Shown here: piece by piece, positions 1 through 8,845 of the stretch
How positions within the stretch are numbered: position 1 is the first letter of the stretch
How the letters are laid out: the number at the start of each line of letters is the position of its first letter
Assembly (NCBI RefSeq): GCF_000313135.1
Contig: NW_004457681.1
Span: 6,995-27,345 of the forward strand
Length of the DNA stretch: 20,351 bases
Direction: 5' to 3'
Source: Acanthamoeba castellanii str. Neff
Taxonomy: Eukaryota > Discosea > Longamoebia > Acanthamoebidae
The notes under the pieces: model-generated
Database searches by the model: none
What the model was told of the DNA's origin: nothing
The model's input: only the letters and a program-made list of their open reading frames with translations
Position numbers and translations under genes: made by a program

Positions 1-293
1 TCGCAAAGATCTCGCCCTTGCTCGGATCCATAATCTGTGCGACGTGTGTGAGAAGATATCTTGTGTAAATTGAAAAGAATTTCAATCGATGGGGCGCATA
101 CGGTGAAGTGGAGGCGCAGTGAGGGCTGCTGCTGTTCGACTGAGTAGTTACCCAGTACGAGCACATCCCTGCTGAGCTCTTCCTTGAGGCAACGCTCCGT
201 GTTAGGGCTGATGTCGAATTTGATTCCATGCACGCCCAGCACCAGGCCAATGACCAGCACCACGAGCACAAAAGTGGTCCTTCGCGTCATCAT
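1..293 (-). CDS. p24/TMED-family cargo receptor, 5' part (partial)
   Basis: Exons on the minus strand are 293-102 and 34-1; the 67-nt intron 101-35 has donor GTATGC and acceptor CAG. The gene runs off the left edge, so only 75 residues are visible. The protein starts MMTRRTTF, followed by a hydrophobic signal peptide to about residue 21. The mature start (IKFDIS, then ERCLKEEL and a DVLVLGNY-like segment) matches the beginning of a GOLD domain of the p24 delta/TMED10 type, including the first conserved Cys. Joining the exons gives LHFTIMDPSKGEIFA, the expected next beta strand. Family knowledge: p24 proteins are type I membrane proteins cycling between ER and Golgi in COPI/COPII vesicles as cargo receptors. 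The second Cys, coiled coil, TM segment and cytosolic tail lie outside the window, so the subfamily is a tentative call. The start is the first in-frame ATG of an ATGATG pair. Confidence 0.82.
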   Translation of the reverse strand, partial: MMTRRTTFVLVVLVIGLVLGVHGIKFDISPNTERCLKEELSRDVLVLGNYSVEQQQPSLRLHFTVCAPSIEILFNLHKISSHTRRTDYGSEQGRDLC

Positions 294-619
294 TATGTGG
301 TTTGCCCGCCTTGCTTCCAATCGTGGCCAAATGATCAAGCTACGCGAGATGCCAGGCTGTTGTTCTGCTGACGCAGGCAACATGTGCGCTTGTACACGAA
401 ATTTCGTCCACTCGCTTGCTTACGTCACCAACCAAGGAAAATGCCGTTTATTACATTGTGCGCCTTTGCGGAGGGTGTGTGCAGGGCCGTCACCATCGTT
501 CGAGGGGAAGGCCGTACGGCCTCAACTTCTCTCTCTCGTGTGCCATTGAAGGTGTGGTGAATGCAGGAATCCAAAATATATGGGGGGAGGCGATGGTCGG
601 GATTGCTCACGATGGGCGA
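294..619. other. Intergenic: p24 upstream region and Rac gene 3' flank
   Basis: This 326-bp stretch lies between the p24 start codon and the Rac stop codon; both genes are on the minus strand. It should hold the 3' UTR of the Rac gene and the promoter and 5' UTR of p24. I see no RNA gene and no convincing coding exon. The short open frames here show no family signature. Confidence 0.5.
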
Positions 620-1711
620 TTAGAGGAGGATGCACTTCTTGTCGCTCTTGGGCTTGGAGGGACCTCGAATCAGCCCTTCACAGACTCGCACCGCAGTATC
701 GAACACGGCCTGCACGCGCGCACGCATACTTTTCAGCGATCGACGCCCCAGTCGTGCACACAACACGTTCCTGTTGCCAGGGTACCTTGATTCCGTTCTT
801 GGTGATGGCGGAGCATTCGAGATAGGCGAGGGCCTTGATCTCGTCTCGCAGCTCCTTGCCCTTTTCATAGGACACCTCCTCTCGCCCGTCGTCCAGCTGA
901 CCCACGGTGCCCCGCAGATCTTCCTTGGTGCCCACCAACACGAGCGGCGTGCCCGGGCTGTAGTGCTGCGCAATGGAAGCAACCGGGTCAGCTGCTCGCG
1001 ACACGACACACGACACACACGGCATGACACGACACACGGCGCTCCGGGGCGTTGTTTACCTTGAGTTCGGGAATCCAGCGCTCCTTGATGTTCTTGTAGG
1101 TGATGGAATCCACCACGGAAAAGCACACCACGAAGCAGTGCACATTCACATAACTACGCACGCGCACCACCATCATAGGGAGAAAGTCTGTCAGTCCTCT
1201 TCACCACCACACCGCCTCTTCACCACCCGCGCAAGAAGGGAAGGGAAGGGGCTCACGACCTCATGATACGAATCCGGTCGTACTCCTCCTGACCTGCCCA
1301 CCCGACCGCGTTGCCGTCAGTCCAACACCACCACACCAGAAGTTGAAGTTTGCTCCCCCCCCGAGAAGTTTTTGCTCCCGAGAGGCGAAGACGCCGGGAC
1401 GATAAAGCTGGTTGGGGGGGGGGGCTAAGAAGAAGTACCGGCTGTGTCCCAAAGGGAGAGTTTGATGACTTTGGTGCCGATGTCGACCTCGGTTATGTAA
1501 TTCTCGAATATGGTTGGGGCGTACACCGGGTCGAAGGGCTTCCCGCTGTAGGCCATCAACAAGCACGTCTTGCCCACCGCACCATCACCCACTTCACACG
1601 AAAAACCCCACTCATCACCATGAGCACCTCCTTGACCATTGATGGGGGGGGGGATTAAGGCAGGTACAGCGGTGCGGGCGTACCAACAACCACCTTCTTT
1701 ACGTCGCTCAT
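620..1711 (-). CDS. Rac/Rho-family small GTPase, complete, six coding exons
   Basis: Exons (minus strand): 1711-1684, 1591-1439, 1293-1260, 1153-1060, 965-786, 709-620. They join in frame to 192 residues, the usual Rac length. Visible motifs: P-loop GDGAVGKT (11-18); switch I YAPTIFENY (33-41) with the effector Thr; switch II WDTAGQEEYDRIR (57-69) with the catalytic Gln; GTKED guanine-specificity motif (115-119); ECSA (153-156); C-terminal CAAX box CILL, whose final Leu predicts geranylgeranylation. The role is inferred from the family: a GTP-regulated membrane switch controlling actin, phagocytosis and motility, activated by DH-PH exchange factors such as the one at 10720-15381. The Rho insert region is shorter than in Rac1. 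Introns are 76-145 nt and three of five donors begin GTAC. I cannot tell Rac from Rho or Cdc42 by orthology; overall similarity is Rac-like. Confidence 0.95.
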
Positions 1712-1985
1712 TTCTTCTTCTCCTTCTTTGTTAGATCGATAGAGCTGCCTCGCCGCGGATCACGTCGATTTGATTGATGGAGTTTCGGGAGGATGAGGAA
1801 GTAACTGCTCGAAAATACATCTTTTTATCTTCCAATATATTAATTAGCCGAGCTGGCACGCAGCCAGTGGTGCAGCTCAGCTGGAAGCCAAAGAATGGAC
1901 CGGCCCCGAAATTTCGAATTCGATCCACGCCAAGCACAACATATCCTGATTGAATATCCATCAGCCCATCGCTCATTTCGATCAC
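1712..1985. promoter_or_regulatory. Divergent promoter region between Rac (-) and the FYVE-like/IPT gene (+)
   Basis: The 274-bp region separates two divergent start codons. It contains an AT-rich patch at about 1836-1855 (CCAATATATTAATTAG), which stands out in GC-rich surroundings and could act as a core promoter element about 130 bp upstream of the Rac ATG. A pyrimidine-rich stretch on the plus strand (about 1711-1731) lies directly upstream of the Rac ATG and so reads purine-rich in its leader. The promoter role is inferred from position and composition; no initiator or factor site can be assigned. Confidence 0.4.
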
Positions 1986-4900
1986 ATGTCGCGCAGAGGT
2001 CGAGGCCTTGTACGTATGATTTCTTTGGGGGGGAGCGAAAGCAAAAATCTTTGATTGCCAATGCAGCTGCATTGCTGATTCGCGCGTGGGCACGTGTAGA
2101 CCGGTGCTGCCGAGAGCAGGCCGCGTAGTGGCTCACCTTCTGTCGCTCCCAAGGACCTCGCCGCTGACTCCTCCTTCAGTACCCCCCCCCTCTACACGGG
2201 CGTAGTAGCTGCCAGCGCAACGTTGGTGCTGGCGGTGCTGATGGTGGGTGTGGCGTGGTGCGTGCACGCAGGGCGGGTGACCCGCAACTACACGGAGGCG
2301 TACGTGGCGCGCCGAGCCCTGTTCCGAGAGGACACCAAACGCCGCATGACCCACATCGCCGCCCGCAAGGCCAAGGCAACCCCCCCTCACTTCTCCCACT
2401 TGACCGCCCTCGGCGTGTTCCCGAATCGTGCTAAACGTGCCGTGCGTGCCTATGCGGCGTGTGCGTGTGCATGTGCATGTGCGTGTGCGGTGGTGCGTGT
2501 GCGTGTGCGTGGGCAACAGCTGGCGTTTGATAAACGGGCAGAGCTTGAAGAGCGCAAGAAGCAGTCGTCCTGGCGCAATTCCCTTGGGTGGGGCCGGGTG
2601 CGCCACATCCGTCCCCCCAGCACTCACCACTATGTTGGTGGCTGGTGGTCGTGGCCGTGGTGGCTGGTGGTGGTGGTGGTGGTGGTGGTGGTGGTGGTGG
2701 TGGTGGTGTGTTGTCCTCAAGCCTTGCGTTCCCATCCATTGACTTTTCTCGATCCCCTCCCCTCCCATGCGCACCGCGTCTGGTGTCCGTGCGATCGCGA
2801 CGTGGACGAGAGCAGGCAGACGACGCCATTCTGCCCGTCGCCGACGACAGCCACAGTCAGGCCCCCAACTGTCGCCTCTGCGGGTACGTACGGCTGTGCT
2901 GCTGGTGGTGTGCTACGACTCATGAAGCGGGTGCACCACGACCACGGCCATCGTCAGGGCGAGCTTCATGGCTTTGGTGCGGAAGCGGTACAAGTGTCCG
3001 CTGTGCGAGTTGGCGGTGTGCGGGACCTGCTTCAACCAAAAGATCCAGCTCGACCCCGTCATCTTCACCGACCTGCCCAGTACGCACCACCACCACCGCT
3101 CTTCCGCTTCCACTTGGACACCTGCCTGATCGCACGCGCGCGCACGCTCTCAGTCACCGAGGTGATCTGCAAGGCCTGCTACGCGCTGGTGCAGGAAGAA
3201 GAGGAGCGCGCCACCATCGCCAAGTACGTTAGGGGGCTTGTGGGGGGGGGAGGAAGAGAGAGGGTGGAATCAGTTCGTGTCGCGTGTCGCGTGTGCCGTG
3301 CACGTCGTCTGCTGACGACCCGTGGTCTGTGTGGGGTCGCTGACGTTGTCGCAGGGCCATCGAGACCGCGCCGGAGCAGCCGCTGGTGTACTACCACCGG
3401 GTGGTGATGGAGGTGGTGCGCACCCTCTCCCGCCACCTGCCCCGCTACGAGAGCAGCGTGCTCGCCGCCGACTCAGTCGCCGACTGCGAGGTACACCGGC
3501 GCCCCTCACGGCCAATCGCCGGCACGGAAAAAAAAACTGACTAGTCCGGTCGGTCGATGGGTGGCTGCCGTGGCTGGTGGCTGGTGGCTGTTGCTCTGCG
3601 CGCAGGAAGCGGGCAAGGTGGAGACGAGCCTCGTGGAGCTCTTCAAGAACTTTGACATCGGCGTCAAGAAGATCACCGCCATGAAGTTCGAGAGCGAGAA
3701 GGTTCGCACCTGCTCCTCACCCCTCCGTCCACAATCGGTTAGCTGGGCATGTTGGCACCCGCCGAGCTGACGGATCCATCGCGGACATGCGGTGCGGTGG
3801 GATGTGATGCGGGATGTGATGTGGGATGTGGTGCGGCGCCTGCAGGAGACCCGTGTACAGAACAGCGTCAAGATGGCGCTCATCGGGTTTCTGCAGGAGA
3901 ACCTCGCCCGGTTCAGGACCCTCCAGAACGTACCCACCCCTCTCCCCCACCACTACTACTCCTCCGACTGCTGCCATCATCACCGGGACTCGATCTGGTG
4001 ACCTCACCCCGCCCGGTCGAATGGCTCCGCTGGTGAAACAGCAAAGGAAGGGACTCCTGGCGCAGTTCATCGAGGACGAGAAGTCGGGGACCAAGAGGAA
4101 GTCCCACCGCAAACAGAACGCCGCAGATGGCGGCCAACACGGTACCCCGGCCCCGGCCCCGGCCCCGGCCTCTCCACCTCCAGCTTCTCCCCCCCCCTCA
4201 CCGTGCGTGGTATGTGTGGTATGGGCGCCGTGTGTATGTCAGGCTCCGGCCCCTTCATCGCCACGATCGACCCGGCCATGTCCCCCATGGTGAGTCTCGC
4301 ATACCACACGACACACACACGACGACACCCGTCGACGTTTGGGTGGGGGAAGCTGTGCTTGTGCTGACGATGTGGTGCGTTTGCTCTGTCGCAACAACAA
4401 CAACAACGTTGATGGTGGTAGGCCGGCACGAAGCTGACGTTCACGGGGACCAACTTCAAGTCGGGCACCAAGGTGGAGATCGCCGGCATCTCGTGCCGCA
4501 TCAAGTTCATGGGTACCCCCACCCACCCAATCCCCTCTCGACCCCCTTCGGCCGAACGTAACTCGAAATAATACTAATAACAATAATAACAATAATAACA
4601 ATTTTGCTTTGCGGTTTGGCGCCCTGCCCGTAGGTCCCGATCGGTTGATCGTGTACAGCCCGGCCCTCGAGTCGGAGGGCCTCAAGAACGTCCTCATCAC
4701 CAACCCCTCCGGCGAGTCCCACAAGCTCGGTACACGCCACCGCTCACGCTCGCCTCCTCGCCCTTCTTCTCCTCCTCTGTCGCCTTCCAAACGCGACACG
4801 CACACTGACGCTTCGCTCTCCAACGCGTGTGCCGTGTGTGCCGTGTGCGCAGAGAACGTGCTGCTCTACTCGGACGAGTACTTCCGGCTGACGCAGGCCG

Positions 4901-5632
4901 ACCGGCGTCAGCAGGACGGCGCCTCGTCGGCGGGGCACGAGACGAAGAGGAGCAGCTCAGATGAAGGCAGCGGGAAGCGCGCCGATGTCGCGGCGGCCTC
5001 CACGACCGCCGCCACGGTCCCCTCCCGATCCGTGTCGTCGCCGGCCATCAGCGGCGGAGCGCCCCTCGCCATCGACGAGGTCGTGGCCAACAGCAAAGTG
5101 CCCCGTACGGCGCCCTTCGCTGATAGAGGGGAGAAGGGGGGCACTCGGTGCGTGTGCGTGCGTGTGTGGTGTGCGTGTGTGGCCTGACACCACTCGGTGC
5201 GTGGTGTGTGCCATGTTGCGCGCAGTGGAGGATCCGGTGATCCGGCTCATCCATCCGGCCATCTGCCCCGTCGGGGGCGGCACCACGCTGCGCCTCACGG
5301 GCAACCATTTTTGCAACCAGTCCGCCGTCCGCATCGGAGGCAAGGACGCCCCCGTGCTCCATTTCTCCGACCTCGCTCAGGGTATACACCCCCCCCCCAC
5401 TCCGCGCGTGCGGAAGGCGGCAGCAGCAGCAGCAGCAGCAGCAGCAAGGTAAGGCGGCGACTGACGTGTGGCGGGTGGTGGTGGCTGGCTGGCTGGCTGG
5501 TGGTTTGGGGCAGGCGAGTCACAGTCGCAGCAGCTGGAGGTTCGATCGCCGAGGTTGGCCAAGGTCGGGTTCCACGCGGTGGAGGTCGTCAACCCGGGCG
5601 GCAAGCGGTACCGCCTCGACGACGTGCTCTAG
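1986..5632 (+). CDS. Membrane-anchored protein with divergent FYVE-like zinc finger and two IPT/TIG domains, up to in-frame TAG
   Basis: Exons: 1986-2009, 2100-2441, 2520-2597, 2816-2883, 2958-3079, 3154-3223, 3355-3490, 3606-3701, 3846-3929, 4042-4141, 4243-4289, 4422-4512, 4634-4729, 4853-5104, 5226-5381, 5514-5632. The frame is kept across all 15 introns, giving 626 residues to the TAG. Order: short N-terminus, one TM helix (about 42-64), basic helix, eight-Cys FYVE-pattern finger (C167, C170, C184, C187, C192, C195, C217, C220), helical region (about 235-370), IPT/TIG 1 (about 375-465, with GTNF and ITNPSG), Ser/Ala-rich linker, IPT/TIG 2 (about 537-626, with VGGGTTLRLTG and VVNPGG). A membrane scaffold is inferred. 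The first exon (24 nt, 8 residues) is the weakest part: chosen because the next exon has no ATG before the TM helix, it has a strong GTACGT donor, and phase fits acceptor TAG at 2099. See the next entry for the open frame after the TAG. Confidence 0.72.
2458..2512 (+). repeat. GTGCGT/GTGCAT microsatellite in an intron
   Basis: Alternating GTGCGTGTGC units fill the 3' half of intron 2442-2519, ending just before the CAACAG acceptor. The same kind of sense-strand GT-rich tract occurs before many other acceptors in this window. Confidence 0.75.
2665..2708 (+). repeat. TGG trinucleotide microsatellite in an intron
   Basis: About fifteen TGG units lie inside the 218-nt intron 2598-2815. Translated naively they give poly-Val, poly-Gly or poly-Trp, but the flanking exons splice around them. 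Confidence 0.8.
4145..4170 (+). repeat. GGCCCC hexanucleotide repeat in an intron
   Basis: About four units of CCCCGG lie just after the donor GTACCC of intron 4142-4242. The frame can read through as Ala-Pro, but the spliced model joins two clean IPT-related exons. Confidence 0.65.
4566..4602 (+). repeat. AAT/AAC microsatellite in an intron
   Basis: A run of AATAATAAC units sits in intron 4513-4633. It is an AT-rich patch in GC-rich surroundings, about 30 nt before the acceptor CCCGTAG. Confidence 0.7.
5420..5447 (+). repeat. GCA trinucleotide microsatellite in an intron
   Basis: About nine GCA (CAG/AGC) units lie in intron 5382-5513. Read as coding they would give poly-Ala, poly-Ser or poly-Gln, but they fall between the donor GTATAC and acceptor GGGCAG of a frame-preserving intron. 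Confidence 0.75.
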
Positions 5633-6517
5633 TACACCGACGACCCGGCCCTGCTCGGCGACGACCACACCTCTCCCGCCGCCGCCGACAAGCCGGCCAA
5701 GGCCAAGGAGCCCTCATCGGCAGCGCGGCGCGTGAGCGGCTTCTTCGGGCGGGCCAGTGTGAGCGCGTCGTCGTCGCCCACACTCGACAAGGACAACCTG
5801 CGGGGCGCCACCATGCGCCGGGCCGAGAGCACGGACAATCTCGAGGCGGCCAGACTGGGCACCAGCACCAACGGCATCGCCGCGGCGGCCGCGTCCAGGC
5901 TCGGCGTGCTGCCCACCGCCTCGCCCGTGCACCTCCGCAACACCAGCGACAGCCTCGGAGGTGGCGGCGGCTACACGCGGGGCATCCGCAACGGCGACGG
6001 CGACGAGGAGGAGAGCGCGGGTGGCGGCCATGCCTGGGCCTCGCGATCAGCGAGCATTCTCACCAAGTCGCCGCGACAGCAGATGAACCCAGCGCGGCCG
6101 TCTCCCGACGTCGCCTTCGGAGCCATGACCATCGGTGACCTCATTGACGACGGCAGCGGCAGCAATGCCGGCCCCGGCGGCGGTGGCCGAGTCAGCGGTC
6201 GGCCGCCAGTTGGATCGGGCCACGCGCGATCCGTGTCGCTCGACCAAAGCGCAATCGCGCGGGGGGTAGGCGGCGGACGAGGGGCAGCAGCAGTACCAGC
6301 GCCAGCCACCACCTTCCTGTCCAGCGGCGGCAGTGGCGTGGGGCGGGGGCTGGGCGGCAGCAGCAGCAGCGGAGGCATCTTCTGGAACGTCATCGATGAC
6401 GACCCGTCCTCCGTTTCGGCCCCCAGCTCGCTCTCCTCCTCTTCCTCGTCGTCGTCGTCGGCGCGTGGACCCACGTCGCGGCTTCGGTGGGGCGCCACCA
6501 ATAAAAACAACCACTAG
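5633..6517 (+). CDS. Ser/Gly-rich open frame continuing the FYVE-like/IPT gene after the TAG
   Basis: This frame continues directly from the exon ending at the TAG (5630-5632) and stays open for 294 codons to a TAG at 6515-6517, with no intron needed. It begins YTDDPALL, the expected end of an IPT domain (compare LLYSDEYF at the end of the first IPT). It then becomes a low-complexity tail rich in Ser, Gly and Ala, with several Arg-directed phosphosite-like motifs (RRAES, RNTSDS, SRSAS, ARSVS) and an acidic patch. There is no ATG at its start, so it is unlikely to be a separate gene. It is probably the native C-terminus, reached by readthrough, by splicing out a segment with the TAG, or in alleles without the stop. 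If the TAG is real and obeyed, this is a decaying remnant or 3' UTR. Confidence 0.6.
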   Translation, partial: YTDDPALLGDDHTSPAAADKPAKAKEPSSAARRVSGFFGRASVSASSSPTLDKDNLRGATMRRAESTDNLEAARLGTSTNGIAAAAASRLGVLPTASPVHLRNTSDSLGGGGGYTRGIRNGDGDEEESAGGGHAWASRSASILTKSPRQQMNPARPSPDVAFGAMTIGDLIDDGSGSNAGPGGGGRVSGRPPVGSGHARSVSLDQSAIARGVGGGRGAAAVPAPATTFLSSGGSGVGRGLGGSSSSGGIFWNVIDDDPSSVSAPSSLSSSSSSSSSARGPTSRLRWGATNKNNH

Positions 6518-6634
6518 TGGTGGTGGCTGCAATGTACTCCACAGACTACACAAACGGCAAGGCCGCGTGGCGGCGTGTAGTGGGGCGTGTGTCATTGGTG
6601 TCGTGAGAGAATGGATGTCAAGCGTGAGATGAGA
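6518..6634. other. Tail-to-tail spacer
   Basis: The 117-bp spacer lies between the convergent stop codons of the IPT gene (6515-6517) and the longin-like gene (6635-6637), so both 3' UTRs must be short or overlap. No terminator or RNA structure was identified. Confidence 0.5.
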
Positions 6635-8560
6635 TTATACACTGGCGGTCATCTTGGCGAGCTCCTTCTCCCTGGCCTTCTTGATGTCGCGCTCCGTTCG
6701 CGCCCTGTCCTTCTTGTCCGATTTCTTCTTTTTCTTCTTCTCCTTCTCCTTCTCCTCCTTCCCCTTGTCTCCCTTCCCCTTCTCCTTCTTGTTTCGCTCC
6801 TTCTTCTCCTTCGAGTTCTTCCGCTCTCGCTTCTTCTCCTTCTCCCCCTTGTTGGTGGCGTCCGTCGTCGTGGTGGTGGTGGTCGTGGTGGTGGCAGCGT
6901 CGTCGTCCTCTCGCGTGCTGTCGTCATCGGCGCGCACGCTGTCCTCGCTCTCGGGCTCGGAGGCCGACGCGGTCTGCGAGGGTCCCGACGATGAGGCCAG
7001 CGACGAGCGCTGCCTCGCTGGAGTCTCGCCGCCGTCCCCTCGTTCGCTCTCCTCGTCCCGCTGCTTTTGTCGCTCCCGCTTGATGAGCTCCACCGTGTCC
7101 TCCGTCAGCGAGAACGAAAACGTGTACGTCCCCGCCGACGAACTCTCCTTCGCGCTCCGCACCCGATTGAACTCCGCCACCTGATCCATCCATCCGTGCA
7201 TGCGTGCATGCGGGGACCACCAAGATCGGGTGCGGAGGGAGGGATTGGTTAGCGGAGGCTGGTAATGTATGCATAGTTTGTTGGGGGGGGGTGTTATTGT
7301 TGTTGTTATTGATGATGCCATCGTCGTTGTCGCTGTGGTGGTTGTTGGTATACATCAAAACGCCGAAGAGGCGCAGGTGACGTACCTCGTCAATCAGGTG
7401 GAGGTTGGTGTCGAACTCGGCAAAACTCTCCAGCACTTGCTCTTGTGTCATCGCACAGTCCCGCACCTGGACACACGACACACACGACACACAGTGCACA
7501 CCGAAAATGCGTCAGCCATTATTATTATTATCGACTCAAGGCCGTTTCGAGTGCCGCGCAGTAGGGCGTGCCTTCTTCTCGTCGATCATGTCTTCGAATA
7601 TGTGGCGCATGGAGGCCAGCTTATCGCCGTACTGCGCCACGAACTCCCGCAGGATGGCATCGCCGCACTGCCTGGGCAGCTCCAGCTGCTCCCCCCAAAA
7701 CACGCGTCAGCAACTCTGCCGGGAAGACCACAGCCAGCAAGAGAGGGGATGGAGCACCTTGTCGCCGATCTCGTGAAAGAGGCCCACCACGACGTGGTCC
7801 ACCTTGGAGAAGACACACCGAATGCGCGGCTTGCGGGGACGAGGCGACGCGATCATTGGCTGCCGCACGACACCGGCAGCACATCGTTAAGGAATCGCGA
7901 CAACACCGCCAACACAACAAGCGCACACGGAAGAGAGAGGGAGCGGACAGGCAGAGCTGAAAGAGGGACACACACGCAGCGACTACAGAGAGCAATAATA
8001 GCAAAAACAAGAATGATTCTCGTGTAGCGAGGGGTTCGTACTCGCAGGCCGGCTCCGCCTGAGGCGCGTTTGGATTTGATGGAATAGAGGTCCTGCTGCG
8101 ATCGGCGTCTGCCTTCCGGCGGAGGATCGAACAACACGTAGTTTGTATCTGGTGATGTGAAACAATGGAAGATGATAAAATCAGAGCTCTCCCGAAGAGT
8201 GAACACCCCCCCCCACATATGAAATGAAGGGGTGAAGAAGGTACCGCCTCTGCCGCCGAGAGATTGAGAGAGTTTGTAGAAAGCGACGATAACCTTGGCG
8301 ATGCCTGCCACATTGGGATCACCCTTCCATGCCCACGTGTGGTGGAAGAGAGCGATGCCGGTTGGGTAGTCCACCACCATCACCCGAAGCAGCCGCCGCG
8401 TGGGCCGCACCGAGAGCGACGATGAAGACGAAGTTCCCGACGATGGCCCCGTCGATTCTTCCTCGCCCGACCCCGGCAACGTGACGCTACGTCGACCGGG
8501 GGCGGCCGTCTTCTCGCCTTCCACCACCCGCTCTGCCCAGCCCTCTGCTCTTCGATCCAT
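6635..8560 (-). CDS. Uncharacterised longin-like protein with Lys/Glu-rich C-terminal tail
   Basis: Exons (minus): 8560-8245, 8148-8042, 7859-7758, 7685-7572, 7466-7386, 7180-6635, giving 421 residues. After about 55 low-complexity residues comes a segment (about 60-100) resembling longin or roadblock-like folds: VMVVDYPTGIALFHHTW, then an amphipathic helix ending FYKLSQSLGG. Next are a strand TNYVLFDPPP, a loop, and strands and helices around CVFSKVDHVVVGLFHEIGDK and CGDAILREFVAQYGDKL (about 155-200). A helical segment follows, then an acidic/Ser stretch, poly-Thr and about 65 residues dominated by Lys and Glu. The fold is inferred from hydrophobic pattern only. The Lys/Glu tail may be a single alpha helix or an RNA/membrane-binding segment. 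The frame is also open up to ATG 8725 (476 residues, preceded by TAA); I prefer 8560 because the extra segment is Arg-rich and leader-like. One intron has a GC donor. Confidence 0.72.
7467..7571 (-). other. GC-AG intron (donor GCACGC)
   Basis: In the longin-like gene, exon 7685-7572 ends GAGAAGAAG and the intron starts GCACGC; acceptor TGTCCAG is followed by GTGCGGGAC. The junction keeps phase 0 between DMIDEKK and VRDCAMTQ. No GT downstream keeps the frame before an in-frame TGA, so a GC donor is the simplest solution. The intron is 105 nt, with a sense GTGTGTCGTGTG tract before the acceptor. Confidence 0.75.
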
Positions 8561-8845
8561 ATGGATTGATACGGCTACGCGCTCGCACCTCCTCCTTGGC
8601 CTCTCTCTCCGTACTTCCCTCCTCGTGTCTTGTTGCGCTGTTGCCGCTACTCTTGGTTTTCCCTCTGCCTCCCAAACGCGCCAAACATTTCCTCCTGTGT
8701 TTCCGAAATGTTCCGCAAACGACATTTATCGAGAATGCCAAGAATTGGCGCAATGCTTTGTTTTCTTGGCGTCACCAGCACGAAGTGAGCAGCATCATCG
8801 GCAGCGAGAGAAGAAAGAAGCCATCAAAACCGAAACAAAGCAAAG
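8561..8845. promoter_or_regulatory. Divergent promoter region shared by the longin-like gene (-) and SDHB (+)
   Basis: Head-to-head starts lie 285 bp apart, or only 120 bp if the longin-like gene starts at 8725. The stretch is pyrimidine-rich on the plus strand at 8581-8670, so it reads purine-rich in the minus direction. No TATA-like element is evident. A shared bidirectional promoter is inferred from spacing. Confidence 0.45.

Noticed and set aside
1895..2128. 77-codon plus-strand frame in the Rac/FYVE-like intergenic region
   Set aside because: There is no family signature, it overlaps the predicted promoter and first intron, and it ends in a stop out of frame with the TM exon.
2223..3407. 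Single 394-codon plus-strand frame
   Set aside because: It reads through the TGG microsatellite and the FYVE-like exons in the wrong frame. Spliced exons give eight well-spaced cysteines and continuous frame instead.
5197..6138. 313-codon Arg/His/Gln-rich plus-strand frame
   Set aside because: It is a shifted frame over the IPT 2 exons and the Ser-rich tail. Composition is shadow-like and the true frame shows clear IPT motifs.
6587..6994. Leu-rich plus-strand frame that looks like a membrane protein
   Set aside because: It is the antisense of the Lys/Glu-rich tail (AAG/GAG codons read as CTT/CTC). It has no independent support.
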